DNA from: a virus
Direction: 5' to 3' (one strand)
Virus record (IMG/VR): IMGVR_UViG_3300042868_002254
Coordinates: 1 to 36,218 of that record
DNA length: 36,218 nt
Of this stretch, positions 1 through 6,729 are shown piece after piece. Position 1 is the stretch's first letter. The number at the start of each line of letters is the position of its first letter. Position numbers and translations under genes: made by a program. Below the pieces are notes generated by a model that was not told the origin of the DNA, ran no database searches, and saw only the letters and a program-made list of their open reading frames with translations.

Positions 1-36
1 ACTAGCGATATTACAAAACAAATTAAGGAAACTAAA

Positions 37-1701
37 ATGACAAAAATGGATGCGGCAACAAAAAAGAAAGTTGCCACAAAACGAACTGAACTACGAACAA
101 CAAGAGGAGAACTGGCAGAACTTCAAGAGGCACGTGAGACAGATAACTTAACTGATGAACAGATTAACATACTAGACAGACGTATTGACTTTGCACGAAA
201 CAAGATTGAAATGCTTCAACTTGATTTACGAGAGTTGGGCGACATTGTAGAAGAAATCAATGAAATCACAAAAAAGTTAACTCAAAAAGAAGAAAACGAT
301 CTTATTGAAAAACTTATATCAGACAATCATTTAGGATATCTTGTACAAGACAATAAGTTTATCTATTGCTTGCAAATGGCAAATAAGAACTGTAATGGTG
401 TTATCAATCCACAGTTTCATACTGTTGATGCTACTAGAATAGTTCCTGTACTAAACAAGATGAGTAATCAAATACTTCATTCTGATACAGAACATGTTAA
501 ACGATTGTTTCAGCAGACTAAGAATGACTATTACAATATGACAGGTAGCTTCAATGATGAGAAGTGGGCTGACAATATGGTCTACAATAAGATGAAAATC
601 ATTAAGAACTTTTGGGTTCAGCCTATAGAATCAGAGAACTATAACAGTGACTTTGATTTCTTGTTATATTGTTTATGTGGTGGCAAAGAAGAAAACGTCA
701 AACACATTGAACAGTGGTTAGCATATAAATGGATGTATCCTCAACGTAATGCTAACATACCCAATCTTGACATAGGTGGTTATCCAGGTGGTAATGGTAA
801 AGGTCGTTTCATTGAACTATTAAAAACTATCTTTACGCATGGTTGTGTCGTACCTGCGGCATTAAAAGAATTGACAGATGGATTCAATGCAAGTTGGGAA
901 ACAGCAGTTATACTTTACTATGACGAACCTGCAAGTAATGAATTACCAGAAGGTAAATTAAAGAATGCAACTGGTGGTGAAGAACAGCGTATTGAAAAGA
1001 AGGGCGTTGATGCTTACACAGCGGATAGAAATTATAATATGATCTTTACTAGCAATAATCCTAATGGTGTTATTAAGTTAGCTGGTACAGGCGGATCTGG
1101 TGAAGATAGACGTTGGAGTGTTATGACTACTGACAAAGTTATGGTTGATGAGATTATGACAGCTGGATTAGACGAAGAAGGTGCTAAAGTCAGAACTAAC
1201 GAAATCAACAATCTATTAAAAGATCGCAGTGAAGTTGGTAAGTGGTTGTATCATCTTATCAAAAGACACGATACTGAAAATATGGGCATATTACGACCAT
1301 TGCATGGACAAGACTATCAAAAACGTTTTGAAGATCAGAAAGACACTGTACAGCTTGTATTTGATAGTTTAATGCCTACATTTAATCATTGTGGTGTTAT
1401 GACACTAGATGTACTCACACAAGCAGTACATGAGTTGACTAATAATACTAAATTAAGTAGTCAACAGATTGCTAAAAGATTTACTAGATATCTAGATCAG
1501 AGTAAGACAAAGTATGAGTATTTGAAGAAAGAAAGAATACATTTACTATACGATGGAAGTGTGAGCGAAACACTACAGAAGAACTGTTTTAGACTATCAT
1601 CAAGTAATACAAATTATGGTTTAGAGTATAAAATGTTTACTAATACAGTGCCTAACAAGAATACAAAGCTAGTTTCAGCAGATTTTACTATATCTATATA
1701 G
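37..1701 (+). CDS. Superfamily 3 replicative helicase (D5-like)
   Basis: Likely the ring-shaped ATPase that unwinds phage DNA at the origin. The N-terminus (about residues 8-85) is charged, helical and coiled-coil-like. The SF3 core follows: Walker A GYPGGNGKGRF with K255, Walker B ILYYDE with D296-E297, and the SF3 motif C FTSNNP around N340, then an arginine-rich segment (EDRRW) suited to an arginine finger. At 554 aa it is long enough for a helicase with regulatory ends, but I see no primase motifs in the N-terminal half. ATG at 37 has a good AAGGA ribosome site. The gene is followed directly by an array of inverted iterons at 1709-1836, which fits an origin-binding replication protein. 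Family assignment is from motifs only. What lies upstream is cut by the window edge. Confidence 0.85.
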   Translation: MTKMDAATKKKVATKRTELRTTRGELAELQEARETDNLTDEQINILDRRIDFARNKIEMLQLDLRELGDIVEEINEITKKLTQKEENDLIEKLISDNHLGYLVQDNKFIYCLQMANKNCNGVINPQFHTVDATRIVPVLNKMSNQILHSDTEHVKRLFQQTKNDYYNMTGSFNDEKWADNMVYNKMKIIKNFWVQPIESENYNSDFDFLLYCLCGGKEENVKHIEQWLAYKWMYPQRNANIPNLDIGGYPGGNGKGRFIELLKTIFTHGCVVPAALKELTDGFNASWETAVILYYDEPASNELPEGKLKNATGGEEQRIEKKGVDAYTADRNYNMIFTSNNPNGVIKLAGTGGSGEDRRWSVMTTDKVMVDEIMTAGLDEEGAKVRTNEINNLLKDRSEVGKWLYHLIKRHDTENMGILRPLHGQDYQKRFEDQKDTVQLVFDSLMPTFNHCGVMTLDVLTQAVHELTNNTKLSSQQIAKRFTRYLDQSKTKYEYLKKERIHLLYDGSVSETLQKNCFRLSSSNTNYGLEYKMFTNTVPNKNTKLVSADFTISI

Positions 1702-1708
1702 TATTTAT

Positions 1709-1836
1709 GTGAACGGTGTGAACGATGTGAACGTTTTTCAGTGTTTTTACAGCTACTAAAAAATTTTACAAATTATTTTATATAGCGTTTGAAACTAGTG
1801 TTCACACGTTCAACCGTTCACAAGACCCTGAAAAAC
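1709..1836. other. Candidate replication origin: inverted iterons around an AT-rich core
   Basis: Three direct GTGAACG units sit at exact 9-bp steps (1709, 1718, 1727). About 65 bp further on are three inverted units (TGTTCAC 1799, CGTTCAA 1807, CGTTCAC 1815; two carry one mismatch). The DNA between is very AT-rich (1742-1786). GTTTTTCAG at 1733-1741 also recurs inverted at 1828-1836, but its order relative to the iterons is not mirrored, so this is not one simple hairpin. Placement right after an SF3 helicase gene suggests an origin. A large transcript hairpin from the two iteron arms is the main alternative. Confidence 0.55.
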
Positions 1837-1848
1837 AAACAAAAAAAT

Positions 1849-1882
1849 TCAAATACATTATAGAAAATTAAATACATATATG
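1849..1882 (+). promoter_or_regulatory. Two tandem TAAATACAT-type late-promoter-like boxes
   Basis: CAAATACATTATA begins at 1850 and TAAATACATATATG at 1869; the second runs into the ATG at 1880, so only the first could give a leader. They match the repeated motif found before other modules in the window, but the base before AAATAC is C in the first box, so this is a weaker match. Confidence 0.4.
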
Positions 1883-2263
1883 AAAACGAAAAGTTATATG
1901 AGATATCACCGTTACGATCAAAACAACGTCAAATACATTAAACGCTTTGAGCTTAATGATGTTGTGCCCACCGTTGCAGAGCCCGGCTTCACACAATGGA
2001 TTCGTGGTACAGGGCCACATAGTCCTGAAGCTTTATACAACGTTACTGAGGGACTGCGTAAAGCTTGTCTTGGCGTACCCAAAGCTCCAGAGACACGTGA
2101 GAAAATGCGTCTTGCTAAGTTAGGCATACCAAAAAGTCAAGAGCATAAAGATAGTATGCGTAAGAGTTGGTATAGACGTAAGGAGCTAGAATTAGCTGAA
2201 CGATATATAGTTGATGAAATACAATCCTCGCCAACTACATCTACAGTACCACAAATTTCCTAA
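1880..2263 (+). CDS. NUMOD3-type DNA-binding protein (cassette A)
   Basis: 127 aa. The middle carries tandem NUMOD3-like repeats (LRKACLGVPKAPETREKM, RLAKLGIPKSQEHKDSM), a helix-turn-helix-like DNA-binding module usually attached to GIY-YIG or HNH homing endonucleases. No nuclease domain is visible, so this may be a stand-alone regulator or the remnant of a homing endonuclease. The N-terminal part (YHRYD...VKYIKRFEL, then RGTGPHSPEALYN) is shared with the paralogue at 34340-34687, and that alignment supports the ATG at 1880. Its 3' end overlaps the zinc-finger gene at 2211, an arrangement kept in both copies. Confidence 0.6.
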   Translation: MKTKSYMRYHRYDQNNVKYIKRFELNDVVPTVAEPGFTQWIRGTGPHSPEALYNVTEGLRKACLGVPKAPETREKMRLAKLGIPKSQEHKDSMRKSWYRRKELELAERYIVDEIQSSPTTSTVPQIS

Positions 2264-2459
2264 GGATATTAAAGTTAGCGTCATCATTAAGTTTGATAAA
2301 AAATTAAATGAGTGGCAGTTTGCAACTTGGAAGTGCCAACACTGTGGCACTACCCTTAAGTTTGCAAGTACTATACTAAAGCATCAAAACAACTGCAAAG
2401 AACTAAATACAATTAAGAAAAAAGGAATACACGATGCCAATACAAGTAGTGATGATTAA
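2211..2459 (+). CDS. Small zinc-finger protein (cassette A)
   Basis: 82 aa. A CxxC...HxxxxC pattern (CQHCGTTLKFASTILKHQNNC is split between residues about 44 and 64) indicates a single C2H2/C2HC-like zinc finger. The paralogue at 34644-34916 keeps the spacing (CSICG...IPRHETTC). The gene overlaps the end of the NUMOD3 gene by about 50 bp, so the two are probably translationally coupled and may act together in DNA or RNA binding. The basic, lysine-rich tail is consistent with nucleic-acid contact. Function unknown. Confidence 0.6.
   Translation: MMKYNPRQLHLQYHKFPKDIKVSVIIKFDKKLNEWQFATWKCQHCGTTLKFASTILKHQNNCKELNTIKKKGIHDANTSSDD
2404..2415 (+). promoter_or_regulatory. TAAATACAATTA box inside the zinc-finger gene
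   Basis: It lies about 20 bp before the ATG of the 51-aa gene at 2434. In cassette B the corresponding gene (34968) has a perfect TATAAATACATTAT box at the same relative position, which supports a real, conserved promoter. Confidence 0.45.
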
Positions 2460-2589
2460 AGGTCAACGTATGTACCGTTATGGCGACAGTGGTAAGCCTT
2501 ACTTAAATCGTAGTGACGCTGAGAAACAAGCACAAGCAATACGTGCTAGTGGCTATCGTGAACCTAAAAAAGATATGAAAGGTAAATGA
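2434..2589 (+). CDS. Conserved 51-aa phage protein (cassette A)
   Basis: A 51-aa basic protein starting MPIQVVMIKGQRMYRYGDSG and ending in a KEPKKDM-like tail. By hand alignment 36 of 51 residues are identical to the protein at 34968-35123, which confirms that it is a real gene despite its length. It shares the pattern KxMYRxGDSG with the following 60-aa protein, so these two may also be distant relatives. The start overlaps the 3' end of the zinc-finger gene in a different frame. No known function; a small structural or DNA-associated protein is possible. Confidence 0.7.
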   Translation: MPIQVVMIKGQRMYRYGDSGKPYLNRSDAEKQAQAIRASGYREPKKDMKGK

Positions 2590-2590
2590 T

Positions 2591-2773
2591 ATGGCAACAC
2601 AACGAATGACTGTTGGTGGTAAAACAATGTACCGTGATGGTAGTAGTGAACGTATGTCACGTGATAAACCTAGCACTAAGAAAAAAGGTGCAGACGGTGC
2701 TGTATGTTGGGAAGGCTATCGCTTTGCAGGTACAGTAAATGGCAAAGACAAATGCGTTAAGATGAAAAAATAA
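2591..2773 (+). CDS. Small basic protein with CWEGY and CVKM ends
   Basis: 60 aa, strongly basic, beginning MATQRMTVGGKTMYRDGSS and containing two cysteines (VCWEGYRFAG, DKCVKMKK). The MYRDG segment resembles MYRYGDSG of the preceding 51-aa protein. It follows that gene by one base, so it is cotranslated with it. It has no counterpart in cassette B, where a 194-aa gene takes its place. I do not recognise the family. Confidence 0.55.
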   Translation: MATQRMTVGGKTMYRDGSSERMSRDKPSTKKKGADGAVCWEGYRFAGTVNGKDKCVKMKK

Positions 2774-2787
2774 AAGATAAGAAACAA

Positions 2788-3108
2788 ATGATTGAATACA
2801 CATACAAATTATACCGAGACGATGACGAACAGTTAGTAGTCACTGTAGACCCATTGGTTAAAGATATTGAAGCATCAATAGAAGCAATGATGAATATGAA
2901 TGTTGATGACTTAAGTGACGAGAACAAACATATCTTTGAGATGAAAATATTGGGCCTACGAACTATACATCAGTTCTTAGGTGCATTACAGCAAGAGCAA
3001 TACCTCAAAGAATATAAACAGGGTCTTACCACTGAGCTTAAGGGTCAGATTAACATTGACGTTAACGAAAGACTTGATGGCTTAACAAAAGAAAGCGTGG
3101 TGCATTGA
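2788..3108 (+). CDS. Conserved phage protein, 106 aa (cassette A)
   Basis: Acidic N-terminal half (TYKLYRDDDEQLVVTVDPLV) followed by a helical region with the well conserved block KILGLRTIHQFLGALQQE. A close paralogue lies at 35688-36011, with the same length, order and downstream neighbour. The stop codon TGA overlaps the next start (TGATG). The position in the run-up to terminase suggests a packaging or head-assembly accessory, but that is only context. No recognised domain. Confidence 0.7.
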   Translation: MIEYTYKLYRDDDEQLVVTVDPLVKDIEASIEAMMNMNVDDLSDENKHIFEMKILGLRTIHQFLGALQQEQYLKEYKQGLTTELKGQINIDVNERLDGLTKESVVH

Positions 3109-3476
3109 TGAGCGAGTTTAAAGGCATTATCGATAAGCCCTTTTACGTAGGGCACATAAAGAACTTTGACAAGATGGTAACAGAACTGTCGCCATTTATG
3201 ACTGAGATTGAGATCGATCAGTGCATAAGCTTTATGTTTACGTTGCAAGATACAAAGAATGATATCAATCCAAGTCCAGAAGATTGCAAGACGCAACTAC
3301 AGATTATGTTTGGCCGTGATAGATTTTTAGAATTAACGCAACAATGGGGCAAGAAGAATCAAAAGTTCCTAAGTGTGTTTGGTGCATTGAAGTATAAAGA
3401 CAAACGTGATGGCAAGTTCTATGACGGCCTTGACGAGACAGATAACGTTGATGACTACGAAAAGGTTTACATATGA
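3108..3476 (+). CDS. Conserved phage protein, 122 aa (cassette A)
   Basis: Starts MSEFKGIIDKPFYVGHIKNF. I chose ATG 3108, which overlaps the preceding stop, over an in-frame TTG at 3105 because the paralogue at 36013 starts at the same residue. Over the 68 codons of that paralogue inside the window, 61 residues are identical by hand count, the most conserved pair of the two cassettes. The protein is mixed alpha-helical with an acidic C-terminus (DETDNVDDYEKVYI). Function unknown. Confidence 0.7.
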   Translation: MSEFKGIIDKPFYVGHIKNFDKMVTELSPFMTEIEIDQCISFMFTLQDTKNDINPSPEDCKTQLQIMFGRDRFLELTQQWGKKNQKFLSVFGALKYKDKRDGKFYDGLDETDNVDDYEKVYI

Positions 3477-3679
3477 TAGATTTTACACCTATGCTTGAAA
3501 TACGTAAAGAGCGTGAAAGAATTATTAATGAAGGTACGGTCGATGAAGTAATTAACTTTGCAAAACAATATAATATACATCAAGAAGGTGGTGTATCAAT
3601 ATATGTGCAAACAGCTAACCGTATTAAAACAAGATTAATAGAATTGGGTGTAGACCCAGAAACAGTGAGGTCAGAATGA
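3473..3679 (+). CDS. Small helical protein, 68 aa
   Basis: Overlaps the previous gene by four bases (ATGA), the usual sign of translational coupling. The sequence contains ERIINEGTVDEVINFAKQYN, and the 59-aa and 61-aa genes downstream carry similar segments (MIKNDTVDIVKDLRK; IENIIKNGTIEEVLEIQ). The three proteins therefore look like members of one small paralogous family arranged in series. Function unknown. Confidence 0.6.
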   Translation: MIDFTPMLEIRKERERIINEGTVDEVINFAKQYNIHQEGGVSIYVQTANRIKTRLIELGVDPETVRSE

Positions 3680-3822
3680 TGGCATGGTATAAATCACTGT
3701 GGTTAAGAATGCGTAAGAGTAATGGCTTACCTGGCAATGAAGTACTATTGCCTATGACACCACCACCTGTCGAAGTAAAGCCTAAACGTGTAAGGAAGAA
3801 AAAAGATGTTAACAATACGTGA
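3676..3822 (+). CDS. Small basic protein, 48 aa
   Basis: Starts MMAWYKSLWLRMRKS, with the first ATG overlapping the preceding stop; the second ATG at 3679 is an equally possible start. A tryptophan-rich amphipathic N-terminus is followed by a proline-rich linker (PMTPPPVEVKPK) and a lysine/arginine tail. It could associate with membrane or nucleic acid. Support is only its fit into the overlapping gene chain. Confidence 0.45.
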   Translation: MMAWYKSLWLRMRKSNGLPGNEVLLPMTPPPVEVKPKRVRKKKDVNNT

Positions 3823-3985
3823 ACGATTGAATAACCCTGGCATAGTCAGAGTGTATTTGCAAATGATTAAAAACGATACAGTAGATATTGTAAAAGACTT
3901 ACGTAAGACATTGCGTGAAAACGCTGAAGGTCATCCTAAGTTAGTAATACTTGAAGAAGCATTCGTTGCAAGATTAGGCGAATGA
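3806..3985 (+). CDS. Small helical protein, 59 aa
   Basis: Starts MLTIRERLNNPGIVRVYLQM inside the end of the 48-aa gene and ends in an ATGA overlap with the gene at 3982. The pattern of a short helix, then IKNDTVDIVKDLRKTL, then EEAFVARLGE resembles the neighbours at 3473 and 3982, so it is probably a diverged tandem duplicate. Function unknown. Confidence 0.5.
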   Translation: MLTIRERLNNPGIVRVYLQMIKNDTVDIVKDLRKTLRENAEGHPKLVILEEAFVARLGE

Positions 3986-4167
3986 ACCGTAAAGTATTTT
4001 TAGGCTATTGCTATTGCGATAGTCGTTTTCGCACCATCGAAAACATAATAAAGAATGGTACTATAGAAGAAGTGTTAGAGATACAATTAGTAAATGAATC
4101 GATGCCAAAGATGCATCGATATCGTGAAGTCTTTAACTTATTGAAGGAGAGATTAAATGGGTTATAG
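3982..4167 (+). CDS. Small helical protein, 61 aa
   Basis: Begins MNRKVFLGYCYCDSRF, with a CxC near the N-terminus, then IENIIKNGTIEEVLEIQ and a basic C-terminus (FNLLKERLNGL). It overlaps its neighbours on both sides by a few bases and shares the NGT(I/V)(D/E)EV motif with the 68-aa protein at 3473. Probably the third member of a small paralogous family. Function unknown. Confidence 0.55.
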   Translation: MNRKVFLGYCYCDSRFRTIENIIKNGTIEEVLEIQLVNESMPKMHRYREVFNLLKERLNGL

Positions 4168-4465
4168 AGCAACAGAAGCAATGGCAGCTAACGCAAAGCG
4201 TGGCTTAGAGATGCGACAGAAAGTTAGTCCAAGCAATCGTGGTGGCACAGCAGTAGGATTAAATCGTGCAAGTCAATTTGCAAACAGACGAGAAGTTAGT
4301 TTAGATACAGTAAAACGTACCTATAGTTTTTTAAGTCGTGCTGAAACTTATTATGAGCCAGGCAAAAACACTCCTGGTACGCAAGCATATCTGTTATGGG
4401 GCGGTCCTCCAGGACTTACTTGGGCAAGAAACATATTACGCAGTGAAGGATTATTAGATGACTGA
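4157..4465 (+). CDS. Phage head-region protein with TVKRxYSFxSRxE...WGGxxGxxWA motif
   Basis: 102 aa. The block KRGLEMR...GGTAVGLNRASQFANRR...SLDTVKRTYSFLSRAE...WGGPPGLTWARN matches a small domain I know from other phages and prophages, where it occurs alone or fused to head-maturation or other structural proteins. Its molecular role is not established. Placement just before the small terminase agrees with a packaging or capsid-assembly accessory. Starts with a strong AAGGAGA site and overlaps the previous and next genes. Confidence 0.6.
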   Translation: MGYRATEAMAANAKRGLEMRQKVSPSNRGGTAVGLNRASQFANRREVSLDTVKRTYSFLSRAETYYEPGKNTPGTQAYLLWGGPPGLTWARNILRSEGLLDD

Positions 4466-4802
4466 AATAGTTAAAAAGAAAGTAGGCGGCGCACGACCAG
4501 GCGCAGGCAGAAAGAAAGGTGTGACACAGAAGTTGTCAGCACAAACCATTCTTGCCGCCATAGAAGATAAAGATAAACCATTTGCTGAAGGCTTTGCAGA
4601 AGATTATCACAATGCACGTATGGGCGATGATAAGCATTTGTTACAGAAGTATCAGAGTATGATATTGAACAAGGTTGTAGCAGATAAGCAAGAGATTGAT
4701 GTGACTACATTAGGTCAGTCAATGAACAATAACTTTGTGTTTCCAACAAAAGAACTAAGTGATTGGAAAGAGATTCCAATTAGTTACACAGTGAATGAAT
4801 AA
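4458..4802 (+). CDS. terS: Terminase small subunit
   Basis: 114 aa. The N-terminal GGARPGAGRKKG stretch is the basic linker typical of many phage small terminases and their DNA-binding segments. The rest is helical (QTILAAIEDKDKPFAEGF; LLQKYQSMILNKV), as expected for oligomerising small subunits that recognise the packaging site and load the large subunit. It overlaps the large-subunit gene by eight bases. Short for the family but within range. Packaging type cannot be inferred from this sequence alone. Confidence 0.8.
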   Translation: MTEIVKKKVGGARPGAGRKKGVTQKLSAQTILAAIEDKDKPFAEGFAEDYHNARMGDDKHLLQKYQSMILNKVVADKQEIDVTTLGQSMNNNFVFPTKELSDWKEIPISYTVNE

Positions 4803-6234
4803 CATTGAGATACCTCTTTATGGCGAGCAATCGACAATACTAAATGATTGGCTCAGTACTGACAAACATTGTGTGGATATTGTTCCAGTGGGTAGTGGTA
4901 AGACATTTCTTGCCTCTATCGCCCTACCACTATTTGCTAGTGATGCGAGATACCATAAAGGTAAAGATATAATCTATAGTGCGCCAACAGGTGCAATGAT
5001 TAAGTCACTAATCTGGGAACCTCTCAAGCAAAGTTGTATCAATCACTTTGGATTAACTGATGGTAAAGATATTAATAATAGTGAGCTTACAATTAAGTTT
5101 CCTAACGGCGTATTCATTCGCTGTAAATCAGCAGAGCAACGTGAGAACTTACGAGGTCTTAACGTAGGCGTATGGGTCGCTGACGAAGCCGCACTATACA
5201 CGCAAGATACATTGCAAGAAATAACAAATCGATTGCGTCCCAGAGTAGGTCAAGCTGATACGCAAGGTCGATTGATTGTGATTAGTACACCTAACGGTAC
5301 AGGCCCATTGCACGATCTATTCACATTAGCACTAGAGAATGATGAGAAGTATGTTGTACGTCATTACAACTATTTGCAAATGCGTAGTGGTAATAAAAAC
5401 TTTATTGATGAACAAAAACGTATCATCAGTCCATTAAAGTTCAATCAAGATTACATGTGTCAGTGGGAAAGTGTTAGTGATGCGTTCTTCTACACATGGG
5501 ACAGACACAAATACACACGTGAAGTCAAAGACTTTGGTGGCGATTTATATACCTTTCACGATTTTAATAAAAGGGTAATGGCGGCAGTTGTTGCTCAAGT
5601 AAAAAAGAGTGGACAAAAAGACGGCACGATAGAAATATTAAAAACTTATGCAATACCAGACTGTAGCACAGAAGGTATTGCTGATGCGATTAGACAAGAC
5701 TTTCCTAAACGCAGAATTAACAGTATCATTGACATGAGTGGCACCCAAGTAAACAGAGACACGACCAGTCCCTTCGGTGTAACGGATAAAATCATTTTAG
5801 AAAAGTATGGCTTTACTATTGTGAACACTCGTAAGAGTAATCCTCTCATCACTGATACTGATAACACTAGCAATGCGTTTATCAATCGTGGTGGCTTAGT
5901 CGTGCAACCTGATGACAAGTTTTTATTAGAAGCATTGCAAACATATCACTTTGAAGATGCCTCACGTAAAAAATTAGTGAAGTATACTGAGAGTAGATAT
6001 GCACACATTGACGGATTAGGTGACTGCATACGTTATGGTATACATCATCTGTTCCCTATACAACATGAGAATGTATTAGGATTACATGAGTATGTTGGTA
6101 TGGATCAACGTTTTGCAAGACAGAATCGTCCTGGTTTAGAGCATATGCCAGAGAGTCCATTGTATCCTGGCGGACCAAGTTGGGAAGAGATTATGAATGG
6201 CGATGTACAGGAGGATTTTCAAGTATGGAGTTAA
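4795..6234 (+). CDS. terL: Terminase large subunit (packaging ATPase/nuclease)
   Basis: 479 aa motor that cuts concatemeric DNA and pumps it into the prohead. ATPase motifs are clear: Walker A GSGKT (G33-T37, catalytic-site K36), Walker B VWVADE (D130-E131), and the coupling motif STPNG (164-168). The nuclease half shows the expected spaced acidic residues: D256 in FHDFN, D313 in IIDMSG and D410 in GLGDC, likely metal ligands of the RNase H-like fold. Length is normal. It overlaps terS at its start. An AGGAGG at about 6209 lies inside its 3' end and serves the HNH gene downstream. Confidence 0.93.
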   Translation: MNNIEIPLYGEQSTILNDWLSTDKHCVDIVPVGSGKTFLASIALPLFASDARYHKGKDIIYSAPTGAMIKSLIWEPLKQSCINHFGLTDGKDINNSELTIKFPNGVFIRCKSAEQRENLRGLNVGVWVADEAALYTQDTLQEITNRLRPRVGQADTQGRLIVISTPNGTGPLHDLFTLALENDEKYVVRHYNYLQMRSGNKNFIDEQKRIISPLKFNQDYMCQWESVSDAFFYTWDRHKYTREVKDFGGDLYTFHDFNKRVMAAVVAQVKKSGQKDGTIEILKTYAIPDCSTEGIADAIRQDFPKRRINSIIDMSGTQVNRDTTSPFGVTDKIILEKYGFTIVNTRKSNPLITDTDNTSNAFINRGGLVVQPDDKFLLEALQTYHFEDASRKKLVKYTESRYAHIDGLGDCIRYGIHHLFPIQHENVLGLHEYVGMDQRFARQNRPGLEHMPESPLYPGGPSWEEIMNGDVQEDFQVWS

Positions 6235-6235
6235 T

Positions 6236-6667
6236 ATGGCAAGACCACCAAGCGGCTTAAGTTTATTAGAACGCCTATTAAGTAAAATTGTAGTAGACAA
6301 TGTTACTGACTGCTGGGTATGGCAAGGTGGTAAAAACAATATTGGTTATGGGATGATGCGTGATGGTAATAAGATGCGTACAACACATCGTGTTAGTTAT
6401 GAAGAACATGTTGGTAAAATACCCCCACGAATGTGTGTGTGCCACTCTTGCGATAACACTCTATGTTGTGCTCCCCATCATTTATGGTTAGGCACATTAA
6501 AACAAAACAGTCAAGACATGTTACGTAAAGGTAGAGGAAAGCCGTTTGGTGGCACAGGTATGCTTGGTAAAAAACAGCCTAAAACCTTATGCCCACACTG
6601 TAATAGAAGTATAGCAAACAATATCTACGCTAGATGCCACGGAGATAAGTGTAAGCTTAAACCTTAA
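6236..6667 (+). CDS. Free-standing HNH homing endonuclease
   Basis: 143 aa counted from ATG 6236, which follows the terL stop by one base. A longer in-frame start at 6197 lies inside terL and is less likely. The HNH_3 signature is intact: CHSCDN (H70, D73-N74), CCAPHHLWLGT (H81/H82) and N91 in the NSQDMLRKGR block. Two CxxC pairs (residues 69-72 and near the C-terminus, CPHC) suggest zinc binding. HNH genes beside terL are common; they act as homing endonucleases or, in some cos phages, aid terminase cleavage. Either role is possible here. Confidence 0.85.
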   Translation: MARPPSGLSLLERLLSKIVVDNVTDCWVWQGGKNNIGYGMMRDGNKMRTTHRVSYEEHVGKIPPRMCVCHSCDNTLCCAPHHLWLGTLKQNSQDMLRKGRGKPFGGTGMLGKKQPKTLCPHCNRSIANNIYARCHGDKCKLKP

Positions 6668-6668
6668 G

Positions 6669-6712
6669 CATAAATACATTATGCATAAATCAACAGAACT
6701 CGCTCTAAGCGA
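6669..6712 (+). promoter_or_regulatory. Late-promoter-like box CATAAATACATTATG and leader hairpin before portal
   Basis: Core ATAAATAC is at 6670-6677, just after the HNH stop. The leader to the portal ATG (6730) is about 45 nt and contains a small hairpin TCGCT-CTA-AGCGA (6700-6712). This is one of the best matches to the recurrent motif. Confidence 0.65.
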
Positions 6713-6729
6713 TATAAAGAGACAAAACA

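Noticed and set aside
6197-6235. Upstream start for the HNH gene
   Set aside because: It lies inside terL and adds 13 residues with no family support; ATG 6236 directly follows the terL stop and has an AGGAGG upstream.
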